From contig JACSVZ010000024.1 of assembly GCA_014706295.1 (NCBI GenBank), positions 4,643,332-4,707,331 on the forward strand: a DNA stretch of 64,000 nucleotides. The letters run 5' to 3'. Source of the stretch: Lycocorax pyrrhopterus obiensis. Taxonomy: Eukaryota > Chordata > Aves > Passeriformes > Paradisaeidae. Below, piece by piece: positions 11,816 to 24,545 of the stretch; positions within the stretch are counted from its first letter, which is position 1; each line of letters begins with the position of its first letter. Under the pieces are notes generated by a model. It saw only the letters and a list, made by a program, of their open reading frames with translations, was not told the origin of the DNA and searched no databases. The translations under genes were made by a program, and so were the position numbers.

Positions 11816-14800
11816 ATCTGGATCCAGGCTGAGCCTCGTGCCAGGTGGGGATTCTCACCTGTGCAAGGTGCTTTTCACTGCCACCAACTCTCCCAAACCT
11901 GTCCCAAAGCAGATTTTTCCATCCTGCTGCAAACTGGGAGCCAAACCAGGAACGTTTGCAGCGTCCGTGGCACACCTGGAGCAGAGCATGAGGGAAGCAA
12001 ACACAGCAGAGGGTTTCTGTGTTGATTTGTTTGGATATATTGATTTTTTGCAAGGGCAAGCTTATCAAGTGGCATTTCTGGCGCTGGTTTCGTTTGGTTC
12101 CTCGCAGCAGGAGCAGAATTAAGCCAATGAAAAACACATTGCAAATCTCACACAATCAGCTCTGGCTCCAAGCACGTTAAGGGGATAATCACTCAATAAT
12201 CCATTTGGCCAGAGGTACAGAAGGAATGGAATATGATTATTCCTGCTGTTATTACTGCCCTCACCTTCATAAAAACAAGGAATGGAGTTCGCTGCTTTTT
12301 TGCCTCGTTAGCGTGTGTTTTTTGTGATTGCTGCCCTAAAGATCAGAGATGGCAGAATTGCTGTTTGCTGGGGAATGATGCCATGTTTTGCCTGCCATTC
12401 CCGTGGTTTAAATTGCTCTGGGATGCAGATTCAAGGAGGAAGGCAGGAGGACAGTCACCAGGCAGGGATTCCTGCCAATCCTGGCCATCCTGGGGCTTTG
12501 GAAAGCAGAGCTGAGGTTTTGAACGTGGACACTGGTAAATGATTGTTCCTTCAAGGGGATGCTGCCTGGGCTCTCACTTGGACAAGGACATCAGAGAAGG
12601 AAAAAAATTCAGTTGTGTGCATTAGTTGGAGGCTTAAGAGGAGAAGTGGCTTTTATGGTGACTTTGATGAGAACAGGAGCAATTCCAGCTCGTTCCTAGC
12701 GCAGGATTTCACTGCAGGAGCAGCCAGGGAGGGCTGCGGGGCTGAGGGCGGGAGGTGCTGTACAGATGCTTTCCTGATTGAAGCAGCATTTCCTGCTCCC
12801 TCCTGACTGAGTTTGGTTTTAGCACCACTGATGGAGCCACGCTGGATGTTCTGTGGGCAGAGAGGGGCAGGGGAGCAGGGTTTGGTGCCCTTTGGTGCTG
12901 CCCATCCTCCTCTGCTGGCTCTGGGCATGCTGGGGACACAGGAGGTTCCTCTGAGGAGCAGTGCCTGCAGAGCTGCTTGGCTTTATTCATTTCTGGAGGT
13001 TCAAGAAGCCCAGAGGTTCCCCTGGAAATTGTCTCCTCAGTGTGGGCTCTGTGGAAAGCCTGAGAACAAACTCAGTGACAATTTCATGCCCTCGTGCACA
13101 GGCACTTCTCTTTTAAAACCCTGTAAGTAGAAAACACCAGTTGTGTTGGAATAAATGCTGCAGGGCAGTGTTGTTTCGGGTAGCACTTAATTCCTGTGGC
13201 TCCTTGGGGACAGCAGCTCTTCCTTACAGGTAAAGGACATGTTCGTGTTGCCCTGAATTAAAAGCAACATCTGCAAAGTGAGATGCTCTTAGCGCAGGGA
13301 CTGTGAGCAGAATGCACGATGCCAAAAGCTCAGCTCAGAAGGAGCAGATCCACTCTGGGTAATGAAAAGCCCAGGCTGCATTCACAGATCCCTGGGTGAT
13401 GGTGTGGGGCGATCAGGGGAAGATAAATCAGCAGGTTCTGCTTTTGTTAAAGCTGGTCCAGGCGTTTCCTGGATTTTTCTGAGTGCGTGGATGTTCCAGC
13501 AGGCCGCTCTAATTAAACTGCCAAATTAATTAATAAAAGCAATGGCACTTTTACTCAGCACAGTAAAAACCGAATCCTTACGGATCCTGGAAGCTTTTCT
13601 TGATAATAAACAGGAGCAGTTGTCCTTCCAGCTTGTCCAGACATTGGATTTTATGCCGAGGGCTGGTCAGTGCTGCTGTGCTGACATTAGAACTTTAAAT
13701 CATGGGCTGGCAACTCTGTGAGCTCTGCCAATAACTGGAAATTTTGCTTCAATAAAGTTCTCAGGCAGAGCCTGTCAGCTCTCATCAGTCAGAGCTCAGT
13801 GTGTGTGAAATAATATTTAGGTTTGCTAAATGAGAGGGAGAGAGAAGAGGAGGGAAATTCCCTCGCTGTCTCTGGGGGCTGGTGATGAGTTTGAGGAGGA
13901 ACTGCTGGGGCTGGGTGCTCACAGAAATTTCAAGGGTGCCACCCAAATCTGGATTTGTTCTGTGGGTGCCTTTTCATTCCATGTGAGGAGAGGAAATACC
14001 CTGAATTAAATAATATTTACAGGTATTTCTTAAAGGGTCAGAGAGCTTTGTATCACAGGTGATCCTTTGCCCCCCTGGCACAAAGTCTGGCTGCTGTATA
14101 TGGGATAAACCTCGGAGTGTGTTGTAAGAAGCTTTAAATTCTCTTTTTTACTGCTTATCTCATGCTGCCCCTGCCCTTGTGAACCCTTGAGCACTCTTGA
14201 TCCCGAAGGATACCGAGTTCCTTCAGTTCCTGCTGCTCCTGTGGTTTGTAAAGCTCTGGGTTTAGGGCAGCTCAGGGGTTGCTCCTGGATTCCTGGCCTT
14301 GCCAATGGCAGGCAGGACTCCAGTATGGGATTGCTTCAAAGCAAACGTTCTGTCTGGAAATCTGTCCAGGAATCCCCTTGGCCAAGTGTGAGGAGAAGGT
14401 TGGGAAGTGTCAAAGCTGTAGTTGTGGGGAATGTGCATCAGCTGGGCTGGGGATGGGTCAGCACCAGGGATTTCGTGTTTGGGATGAATGAAAATCAGTA
14501 ATAAACAGGCTTTTATGATAAAATCAGGTGTCATTTAGCCCTAAAACCATGAGGGAAGCAGGTGGGAGGACAAGACACGAGGGCTGGGAGTTTCTGGATT
14601 TGTCCAGGTTTGTTTTGTTCTCTTCACTCTGATCTGTGTCCGTGTCCTGGGCACTCCCTGCAGGGATCCACGCAGTGATTCCATGGCTATGGGCTTGGAT
14701 TTTTACCTCAGGGGGGAGGTGGGAACCATCCCAGTCTTTGCTGTGCTGCATTTGGGATCTGTCCCCACATAAAACCCCATCCTTGGCCTTGTGCTGGCAG

Positions 14801-15360
14801 GGACGGCTCAGTGAGGGTGGGGAGGACTCCTAGAAACTTCCAGCCTTATCCACTGTCCAACTGCAGAGCCAGCACTCCGGAGCCACCACATTAAAAGGTT
14901 TTAATTAGTTGCTAACATCCATTTTTTGCCTGGTTTTGTGTTCAGTTTAATGCAGTTTGTAGAACGCTTCAGTCACTTGCTGATATTTCTACTCCAAGGT
15001 TCTCAAAACATTTTAAGCGCCAGTGAACAAAGCCTTGGGCTCGCTCAGCACCCCGAAATCTCCCCCCCGTGGCGTGGATGGGGTGGGTTCTGCTCCAGCA
15101 TCCCAAGGCTGGGTTTGGGAGCGCCCCAGGGCAGGTGTAGGTGAGCAGGGTGTGAAGCAGGGAAGGGTTTGGGACAGGAGCAGTGAAGAACCCCAGGAGT
15201 GGAGAACTGCAGGAGCAGTTCCTGTGCTCAGGCACAAGGTGGGGAAAGCCCGGGATTTGCTGCTCTCAGGCTGTCCTGGTGTCTGAGTCCTGCAGCTCTG
15301 AGCTCCTTCTCCAGGAGCGTGGCAGGGTCTGCCCCACTCCCGGTTTTTGTAGGGCTGCAG

Positions 15361-15735
<375 letters not shown>

Positions 15736-16689
15736 TGAGTTCGGCTGGGGGGGTGGGAAATGAGCTGTACCAGGATTTAGACATCTGTGCCTCGTTGTTC
15801 TGTGATTTAATCTGTTTTTTTCAGAATTTAAATTGCTGCTTCCTTCCAGTGTGGTTTTTATTTTTGGTCTCAGCCATCCTTTAAACTGCACTCTGAGTGA
15901 ATTCCCTGGAATGTCTGGGAAGGGTGGGTAATGTGGGGCTGACAGTGGGATTTCCAGGAGCCATGTAGGCACCAGGATATTTGAATTACTGCACTTTTTT
16001 TTTTCATTCTCTTTGCCCATTTGTTATTTTGCTTTGCCTCCCCAAGTCCTGAACTCACCCCCCGTGTTTGCTGCCATGAACGATGCCCGGTGGTTGTGGG
16101 GTGAAGGGTTGTGTGTGAAGGCTCCAAACCCTCAGATGCTCCGGGCCATTGGAAGCCTCGGATATCTGGGAAAAGCTGTTTCCTAGTGGAAGTCAGGTCA
16201 TGATGTTCCGTGGTGCTGCTGGGGGAATGACAAATTAACCGTGTTAAAATTCAACTTACGCCGCTGTTGATTACTGAACCTAAAATGCTGTTCAGCTCCC
16301 CATAAATGTTTTTTTTTTTTGGAGTCCTTAAAATTATCATTAAGGCTGAGAACTTCTTGGTAATGAGTCCAGCCGGCCAATTACCCCGGACATTCAGCCA
16401 AGGAAATGCCTTCAGTGACACGATGGTGGAGCCTCTCAGCATTTCGTGCTCTCGACAATTAAATTCTGTTCAAAACCCTCTAATTTCTGATGAAAACCTC
16501 TGCTCTGCCTCGAGGCACCGAGGCACCGGGATGGTTTTGTCTGTGCTGGAGCGATCGGAGCTCGCAGGGGCTCAGTGGGGGCAGCAGTGGGGGCAGAGCT
16601 CATCCCAGGATCGTCCCTCTCGTCCCCATAAATCATGGAGCAGCTCTTGAGTATTCCCAGGGGTGGTGCTCCCTGGGGAGGCTGTGGGG

Positions 16690-17165
16690 GACAGGTGAGG
16701 ATCTTGGGATACGTGAGGGTTTTGGGACAGGTGAGGGTTTTGGGACAGGTGAAGCTTTTGGGACAGGTGAAGCTGTCAGGACAGGTGAGGATTTTGGGAT
16801 ACGTGAGGATTTTGGGACAGGTGAGGGTTTTGGGACAGGTGAAGCTTTTGGGACAGGTGAGACTGTCAGGACAGGTGAGGATTTTGGGATACGTGAGGAT
16901 TTTGGGACAGGTGAGGATGTTGGGATAGCAGAGGATGTCAGGGACAGGTGAGGATTTTGGGACAGGTGAGGGTTTTGGGACAGGAGGGTTTTGGGACAGG
17001 TGAGGATGTTGGGATAGGTGAAGATGTCAGGATAGGTGAGGATGTTGGGACAGGTGAGGATTTTGGGCTGGGTGAGGCTGTCAGGACAAGTGAGGATTTT
17101 GGGAAAGGTGAGGGTTTTGGGATAGCTGAGGCTGTCAGGACGGGAGAGGATGTCAGGACAGGTGA
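16690..17165 (+). repeat. 18-bp minisatellite with donor-like units
   Basis: About 26 units of consensus gggacaggtgaggatttt, with variants gaagctttt, gctgtca and gatgtc. By eye, about 15 units contain CAGGTGA and 12 of these contain CAGGTGAG, which is close to the vertebrate 5' splice-site consensus on the gene's own strand. The long open frames on both strands here are products of the repeat. Confidence 0.95.
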
Positions 17166-18157
17166 GCTCAGCACCTGTTGGGAGGAAAGACAAATCCATT
17201 TGCAAAACCTCTGCTTTTTCCCCCCGAATTACTGCAATTCTCTTCAGATCTGCCCATTTGCAAACCCTCTGCTGGAACATCTGCCAGCCTCTGTGCGAGA
17301 CCACGTCACTCCCAAATCCAGAGGACACGCAGCTGCTTTTGCACTTTCTTGACATTTCGAGTTCAGTTTTTGGCATTTACACACAGCTCCTTGTACGCTT
17401 TGTAATGGTTTTTTATTACCTTGATGCCGCAGGAAATCTTGTACAAAGGCTCGCGCCAGGGCTGCCCTTTAGTCACACGCGTTTGAAATGATCTGGAGTT
17501 TATTTGACTGGTGATTAGGAGGCTTTCAAGGCTGTAACTGAGGGGGAAAATAAATGTATTTAAAACTTAACCTGAGCCAGAGTGACAGAGAGAGCGTTGG
17601 CGTAAATCAGAGCTTTATTTTGAGGGCGGGAGAGGGCCTCGCTTGCTGCAAGTGCCACTCTAAACCTTCTCCAAAGCAAAATATTCGCGGTTTGGGTGTT
17701 AACTGAGGCTGAAGGAGGTGATAAATGTGGTTTGGATGCACGGGCCGGGCTGCTGCTGGAATGCTGCTTCAGTTCCTTGGGAATGAGCGCCTCAGGGAAG
17801 GGCCTGTGAGGGGATAGTTCCCGCCGAAAGGCAGAACAATGCAGAGTCCTGCGGTAAATGGCGCCGTTCTGATCTGCTGTCAAAGGCCGCTCGTGGTTCT
17901 CCTCCTCCCTCCGAGCCACCGCTGGGAAAGGCGCCAAAAGAAACAGAATTTAAAAATCGGAACAAAAGCTCTGAGGGACTTTTTGAAAACGAGGACAGGA
18001 AGAAAAGTGCAGTTGGAGGCATCGGAGTGGCACACAAACGTCGCGCTCACAGGGATGTCTGCGCTGCCCTGGCCCTCTGGGAGATGCATCAGCTGAGGCT
18101 GGTGTTACCTCAGGGAACATTTATCTGCAGAGCTGGTGCCCGCACGAGGAGATCCCC

Positions 18158-19064
18158 TGATGCCTTCAAGTGGCCACCTAAAAACGGGCTAGACAAGAAT
18201 AAGAGAATAAAAGGAGGTATTTATTGGAAGGGCCTTCAAAGGTGCACCCTGGGCAGGCCAAAGGCTCCAGCCAAGGTGGACCCCGGGTCACGGTGTCAGG
18301 AAAATTAATCCACAAACACCAGAGGTTTATGTCCAAAAAGGAGACAGAGGAGTCCTGTAACTTTATTCCAATAAAGGCAGAGGCCATGGGGCATTTCCCT
18401 GGGGTCTCTCAAGTTGTTGGAGGATGCAGCCTCCTTTTTATCCCAATTTCCCAGCCACATTTCCCTCTCTCCCCATTGCCTGAGGTACTTGAAAGGTACA
18501 GACTCCCCGAATCGCCTAATACAGACCCCTTTCTAATGTATACCCCCCCCTTTATTTTAATTCTTACGGTTCTTCTCATTGTTTCTTTCATCTCTCAATG
18601 TCCAGTTTCGTTTATCAGCAGACCTATAGTTTATTTGTAAAGACAAATCTCTTTCTTTCCATTCATCAATCAGTGGAATCCTTCCCATTGTTTCTTTTAT
18701 CTCTCAGTACTAGTTTTATCTTCCAGCAGGCCCACAGCTTGTTTGTAAAGACAAGTCCCTCATTCCTTTCAACGGGTTCTTCACACTTCTATAAGTTTGG
18801 TCTGTTTCTATACCAGGGTTAATTCTCAATTATAACTTCAGTTCGTGATGTAATTACCCCAAGTTTGCTCCTCCTCTTCAGAGGCTTTTAGTTTACACAT
18901 TTTGGGGCCTGGGACAATGCAAGTGTCCTTGGAGAGCAAACCTGGAGAGGTTTGTTGTGTCTGACCAGCGTGAGAGAGCAGCAGCTGACAGGGCACACGG
19001 AACTCCAGAGTTACACACCGGGCAGTGCAGGATTTGAGAAACGTAAAAATTAAAATCTGAGGCA
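18158..19064 (-). mobile_element. Solo LTR (outer), interrupted by another LTR
   Basis: A copy of the element at 46320-46880. Shared blocks are ggccacctaaaaac, gaagggccttcaaaggt (near 18228), ggttcttcacac, agaggcttttagtttacaca and ctccagagttacacaccggg. An AATAAA on the minus strand (tttatt near 18219) near the left side places the 3' end there. The outer ends are approximate. The middle is displaced by the nested LTR at 18294-18771. No internal retroviral genes are present. Confidence 0.75.
18294..18771 (-). mobile_element. Nested solo LTR with 4-bp target duplication
   Basis: The insert is absent from the related copy at 46.6 kb. It has TG...CA ends (tgtcagg...cctttca) and is flanked by acgg at 18290-18293 and 18772-18775. 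The minus-strand polyadenylation signal at about 18362-18367 fits minus orientation. At 478 bp, with a 4-bp duplication, it resembles class I endogenous-retrovirus LTRs. It holds an internal near-duplication (ccattgtttctttcatctct type) at about 18575-18750. Confidence 0.8.
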
Positions 19065-19231
19065 TCAGCCTCAGCAGCAGTGTGTGGATGGGGACACAGG
19101 CACGTCCTGAGCGTTCCCAGTGTGTTTGCTGGGCATTCCCGGTGTCCCAGCACACACAGCTCAGCTGGACATGGCTCTGGAACAAGGACAGGCTGGGCAG
19201 GGCTGGAGAGCTGTGAAATGACGTCGTCACT

Positions 19232-19545
19232 GCGAGAATCCCAGCTTGGAACAGCCCTCCAGGATCAGCGGGTCCAAGCTGAGCCATCCCCACCTTGTCC
19301 CCAGCCCAGAGCGCTGAGTGCCACCTCCAGGCCTTCCCTGGACACCTCCAGGGATGGGGACTCCAAACCTCCCTGGGCAGCTCCAATCCCTGACCACCCT
19401 TTCCATGGGGAAATTCCTCCTGATGTCCAACCTGAGCCTCCCCTGGCCCAGCCTGAGGCCGTTTCCTTTTGTCCTGTCCCTGTTCCCCCCTGGGAGCAGA
19501 GCCTGACCCTCCTGGCTGCCCTGTCCTGTCAGGAATTGTAGGGAC
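19232..19545 (-). mobile_element. CR1 LINE 3' end
   Basis: Antisense version of the same segment as 11385-11815: ggaacagccctccaggatca, ccagcccagagcgctgagtg, gacacctccagggatgggga, ccctgttcccccctgggagc. Confidence 0.9.
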
Positions 19546-21297
19546 AATGTGGAGCCCCTGGAAGAGCAGAAGGGCAGAATGAGCTCCAGGATGAGCTCCT
19601 GGAAGAGCTCCAGGAAGAGCAATCAGGTGTGGCTTGAAAATCTGGGAATGAACCCCCCGGCTGCCCCCTCCTGTAGGGACACTGTGGAGCTCCTGGAAGA
19701 GCAGGAGGGCAGAAGGAGCTCCTGGCACTGCTGAGCTGCTGCTCCAGCCCCAGTTGCTGGAGGTGCAGTGAGATTTGAGGAATAACAGCTCCAGCGCTGC
19801 CACTCTTCCTTCTCCACCTCGTGGGTTTGGGACTTCACTCTATTCCTGTGCTGGAGGATCTCCTTTAATCCTCTTTCCCTCGTTGTGTGACCTCCTCATC
19901 TCCCTTCATTTTCCCACCAGCTCCTTCCTGCCGGGCTCTCCCTGCTCCCCATCTCCCGCTGTCTGCTGGCATTTCCCTCCAGGTGCCAAATCCCAGGCAG
20001 GCATTTGGTGCTCCTTCCCCTGCAGGGTGGGAAAAGGCAAAGGTTGGTGCTGCCCTGGCCCAGCCCAGCCACCTCTGAGATGTGGAGCTCTGCCAGGGCT
20101 GCAGAGCTTTGGGGTGAAGGCACCGCAGGTTCGGTGGCTCTCCCCAGATGTGGCACAGCTGCTTCTGCACCTCACCCCGCTGAGTTCGCAGCTTCCAAGT
20201 GGCCCAACGGGCTCAGGATGTTCCTTGTTTGGGAATTCCTGTTCCTAGGTGCACTCGGAGCTGCTGTGGGGCTTGAAAATCTGGGAATGGGCCCCCCAAA
20301 ATCCCATTTGGGGAGAGGACACAGGCTTAGATCAGCACAAATCACTGGATTTAGTGGCTGGTCTGGAAAAAGAAACGAGGGCAACCATGGCAGGACCACT
20401 GGGAGTGGAAATTGTCAGCTTTTACTTGGGGAATTGGGAGAACAGAGAGAATTTCATTTCCATTTCAATAAAAGACTTTGATCTGAAGGTAATTTTATTA
20501 CTTAGGAGCTTCTTCTAGGAAACCCAGGCGGTTCAGGGAGCTCCATTTCAGCACGTCTCATTTAGAAAATATTGAAATTATGTGCTTTCATGCTTTCAGC
20601 ATCCCTAAATTTGTTTTCTTTCCCCATTAACTGTCCCTTGAATTCAGCATGATTTCCTAATTAGCCCCGTTCACCCTCAGAGTGGGGGATTTTTTCCTTC
20701 TTTTCTCACGAAAGGATTCTTCTCCCAAGCCCAACCCAGCTGTGGAGTCCTGAATTTCCTTTCAGCTGCAGAATTTTGGAGACAGCTATAAATAATCCCG
20801 GTTAAATTTGACTGGGACGTGGATCCTGACAGCCTCATCTGGTGAAAAATCTGCCTAAAAATGTAGAAATGCCCATTTCTTGCTGGCCCTGGAAGATGTG
20901 TGAGGCTGGGCTGCAAAGGGAATGAATTCCTCTCCCTGCTGCCTCACACCTGAGGAATTCACTCCAAAATGGGACAATGAGAGGAAAAGTGAAACAAATT
21001 ACACGGAAATAATAAATAAAGCAGGGGATGGAGGGCAGGGGCTTGGTTTGTTCACTAACGAGGGGATAAAAGGAGATTAAATTATGAAATAAAATTATTA
21101 TTAAATCGTCACCTCCGGATGCTGTGTTAGAGCAGAGGGTGACAAATAAAAAGGGATTTATGGAAAAATAAAATCGCGGAATTGTTTGGGTTGGGAAAGA
21201 TTTCCCAAATGCAACCTTGGAGCAATCCCCACCTGGTCAAGCAGAGCAGGGGTTGTATTTTCATTTCTGTCCTTGTCAGGACACAGTTTATAGATCT

Positions 21298-21349
21298 GTC
21301 TGGAGAAGAGGGATATAAATAGATATATTTAAAAAGGATAGAAATATTT

Positions 21350-21385
<36 letters not shown>

Positions 21386-21880
21386 AATATAGAGCAAAAA
21401 TATATTTTAAAGGGGTACAAAGGCATATAAATAGCTACAAATATAAATAAATAATATTTTAAATATGAATATTAAAAATATTATATATAAAGATATATAA
21501 TACAATATATTTTAAAATATAAAATTTATATTAAAATATAAAAGAGAAAAATAATTTAAAAAATAAAGAATAAGAAACAATAAAATAATAAATAAAATAA
21601 TAATAAATAATATAATAAAAATAGTAAAAATAATAAAAATAATATAATATAATAATGTAATAATAAATATAATAAAAATAGAAATATCTAGAACTAAATA
21701 ATATATATAATAATGATTAATATAATAATAATAAATAATAAGTATTAAAAATAATAAATGAAAATTAGAAAAATAGATAAAATATAAAATATAAAAAATA
21801 TACATAATAAATATTTTAAAAATATTATATTTTAAATATAAATAGAGATAAAATACACCTGTGTTGAAGTAAAATATAAA
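21298..21880 (+). repeat. AT-rich array and (TA)n microsatellite
   Basis: An almost pure A/T tract. A (ta)n run near 21351-21384 is followed by irregular aataataaa / taaaatata units. The hydrophobic Ile/Tyr/Phe-rich minus-strand frame here is a composition effect. Confidence 0.9.
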
Positions 21881-21884
21881 AGAA

Positions 21885-22575
21885 GAGGGCTCTGTAAAAG
21901 CAGAGGGGCCCAATAATGTCGGATGCTATTTATTTAGGAATACTCAACTATGGAACTTAGAATTTTAATTTTAGGGTGGGACTTTTTGTGGTGGTCTGGA
22001 TTTTTTCCCTCCCCAAAAGCCGAGTTCAGTGGGAATTCCTGGAGGGAGCCATGGCCCTTTTTTTAAGGGGTGCAAAGGGATGTAAATGCATATCAATGTA
22101 AAACACTGAGTAAATAAATAGAAATATGAATATAAAATACACATATTTAAGGAAAATATAAAGGTAGAGGGATGCAATAATGTCAAATGCTGGTTTTTTA
22201 GGAATCCTCATCTGTGTAACTTCAAGTTTGAATTTTAGGTTGGGACTTTTTGTGGTGGTCTGGATTCTTTCCCCCCAAAGCAAAGTTCAACCCAAACCCC
22301 CTGGAGGGACCCGGGGCCCTTTTTTAAAGAGGTGCAAGGGGATATAAAACAATAAATGAACATTTAAGATACATATAAATATGAAATACACATATTTAAG
22401 GAAAATAGAAAAGAAGAGAGATGCAAGAATTTTGAATGCTATTTTTTAAGGAATCCTTATTTTTGTAACTTCGAGTTTGAATTCCAAGGTGGGATTTTTT
22501 GTGGTGGTCTGGATTTTTTCCCCCCAAAAAGCCAAGTTCAGTGGGAATTCCTTGAGGAATTCCCGGGGGTGAAGC
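21885..22575 (+). repeat. Three tandem units of ~250 bp
   Basis: The landmark actttttgtggtggtctgga recurs at about 21981 and 22245, and in mutated form at about 22494 (spacing 264 and 249). Each unit has the order: purine-rich gatgcaataatg, ggaatcctca, the landmark, ttttttcccccc, a poly-T run with ggggtgcaaagggat, then AT-rich sequence. The element type is unknown and no coding frame is shared between the units. Confidence 0.85.
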
Positions 22576-23044
22576 TTTTCCTTCCAAGACATCGCCTTCG
22601 CTTGCAGCTGCACCAAATTGGCTCTGCAGACACGCGGGGCTGCTTGAAAAGGACCAATTAGGGCTGCACGAACACTGCTCATTTCAGGGAATTAGAGGCG
22701 TTTCAATCCCACAGAAACAGCCCCGAGGAGATGGAGCTGTTTGGGATAAATACTCGGCTCTTGCTCAGGCTCCTCCTTCACCGGCTCTTCGCAGAGTTGT
22801 GCAAACAGATGGAGAAAAGACAATTAAATGCTGCTTGCTCCCTCTGGGAGCATTCCTGGCTCCGGGATTTGTTGGGATGCTGCTGCTCCGCTCCCTTTTC
22901 CCAGCTGGCGTTGGGCTGTGCGGCCGCGGTTGCTCCGTTCATGGATCAGTTCGAGGTCTCGTTGGCTTTGGACACTTGATAATCAAGGTCTTTCTCTGCA
23001 AGCGGCCCAGATGAGCTGCTGGGTTTGATGGGCTGGCCCTGGCC

Positions 23045-24350
23045 TAGGAGGAGGAAAACCCAAACCAAATAAAGCCAAAACAAACTAAAACCCACAAAGC
23101 AAACAAATTAAAACCCCACAAACCCAAACAAAAACCCACAAACCTAAATAAACTAAAAACCACAAAAGCAAACAAATTAAAAACCCATGAAACTAAATAA
23201 ACTAAAAACCTGAAACCCAAGCAAAAACCCACAAACCCAAATAAACTAAAAACCACAAAACAAATTAAAAACCCACAAACCCAGATAAATTAAAACCCAC
23301 AAACTAAACAAAAACCCACAAACCAAAATAAACTAAAACCCACAAAACCAAACAAAAACCCAGATAAACCCAAATAAACTAAAACCCACAAAACCAAACA
23401 AAACCCCACAAACCCAAGGAAAAACCCACAAACCTAAATAAACTAAAAACCACAAAACCAAACAAATTAAAAACCCGCAAACCTAAATAAACTAAAACCC
23501 AGAAACCCAAGCAAAAACCCACAAACCCAAATAAACTAAAAACCACAAAACAAATTAAAAACCGACAAACCCAGATAAATTAAAACCCACAAACTAAACA
23601 AAAACCGACAAACCAAAATAAACTAAAAACCAGAAACCCAAATAAACTAAAACCCACAAAACCAAACAAAAACCCAAATAAACCCAAATAAACTAAAACC
23701 CATAAAACCAAACCCCACAAACCCAAATAAACTAAAAACCCCAAAGCAAACAAACTAAAAAGACACAAACCCAACCAAATTAAAACCCACAAAACCAAAA
23801 CAAACTAAATCCCCACAAACCCAAACAAATTAAAAACCCACAAACCTAATAAACTAAGACCACAAACCCAAACAAGCAAAAAGCCCACAACCAAACTAAA
23901 GAACACCCAAAGCCAACCAAATAAAAACCCCACAAAACCAAACTAAAACCCCACAAACCCAAATAAACTAAAAACCCCAAACCAAACCAACTGAAACCCA
24001 CAAACCAACCAACCAAAAACCCCACAAAACCCAAATGAACTAAAAAAATCCCAAACCAACCAACTCAAAGCCGCACAAAACCCAAACAAGCCACAAACCC
24101 AAACAAACTAAAAACTCACAAACCCAACCCAACAAAAACCCCACAATCACAAACAAAAAACCCCACAAAAATCCAAAGCAAACCAAAACCTCACAAAACC
24201 AAGTCAACTAAACCCCACAAACCCAAACGAACCAAAACCCCACCAACCCAACCATAAGAACAGCCACAAACCCCACAAAGCCAAGCAAACCACAAACCTA
24301 CAAACCCAAACAAACTAAAAACTCACAACCCCGACCCGACAAAAACCCCA
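23045..24350 (+). repeat. 1.3-kb A/C-rich minisatellite
   Basis: Dozens of imperfect units such as cccacaaacccaaataaact and aaaacccacaaaaccaaac. The + strand is almost free of G. A 290-bp higher-order repeat is visible: ccagataaattaaaaccc occurs at 23281 and again at 23571 with matching flanks. The minus strand is G/T-rich and yields hydrophobic open frames with no biological support. Confidence 0.95.
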
Positions 24351-24354
24351 CACA

Positions 24355-24545
24355 GCTTCTCTGGGAAATCCATTCCAACCCCTCCCCACCCTCACAGGGA
24401 GGAATTTCTTCCCAATATCTGACCAGAACCTTCCCTCCTCCAGCTCAATTTTATCGGCTTTCAACAATTTTATTGCTCTAAAGTTCCTCCTGAGTTTGAG
24501 GGGCTGTTCCTGGCCTGGGGCAGCACCAGGTGGAACCCTCTGACA
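24355..24545 (-). mobile_element. CR1 LINE fragment
   Basis: cagcttctctgggaaatcca, ccaccctcacagggaggaat and ttcttcccaatatctgacca match antisense CR1. It abuts the A/C-rich array. Confidence 0.8.

Noticed and set aside
16633..17376. 247-codon minus-strand frame with Pro-Lys-Pro-Ser repeats
   Set aside because: It comes from the 18-bp minisatellite, whose length is a multiple of three and so keeps any stop-free frame open.
18838..19803. 321-codon minus-strand frame covering LTR and CR1 sequence
   Set aside because: It crosses two unrelated repeats and contains no retroviral or LINE domain that I can recognise, so it is a chance frame.
21512..21913. 133-codon Ile/Tyr/Phe-rich minus-strand frame
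   Set aside because: Translation of an A/T-only tract, with no conserved motif.
23044..24034. Hydrophobic minus-strand frames resembling membrane segments
   Set aside because: They are the reverse strand of the A/C-rich array. Leu/Phe/Gly/Val arise from G/T composition.
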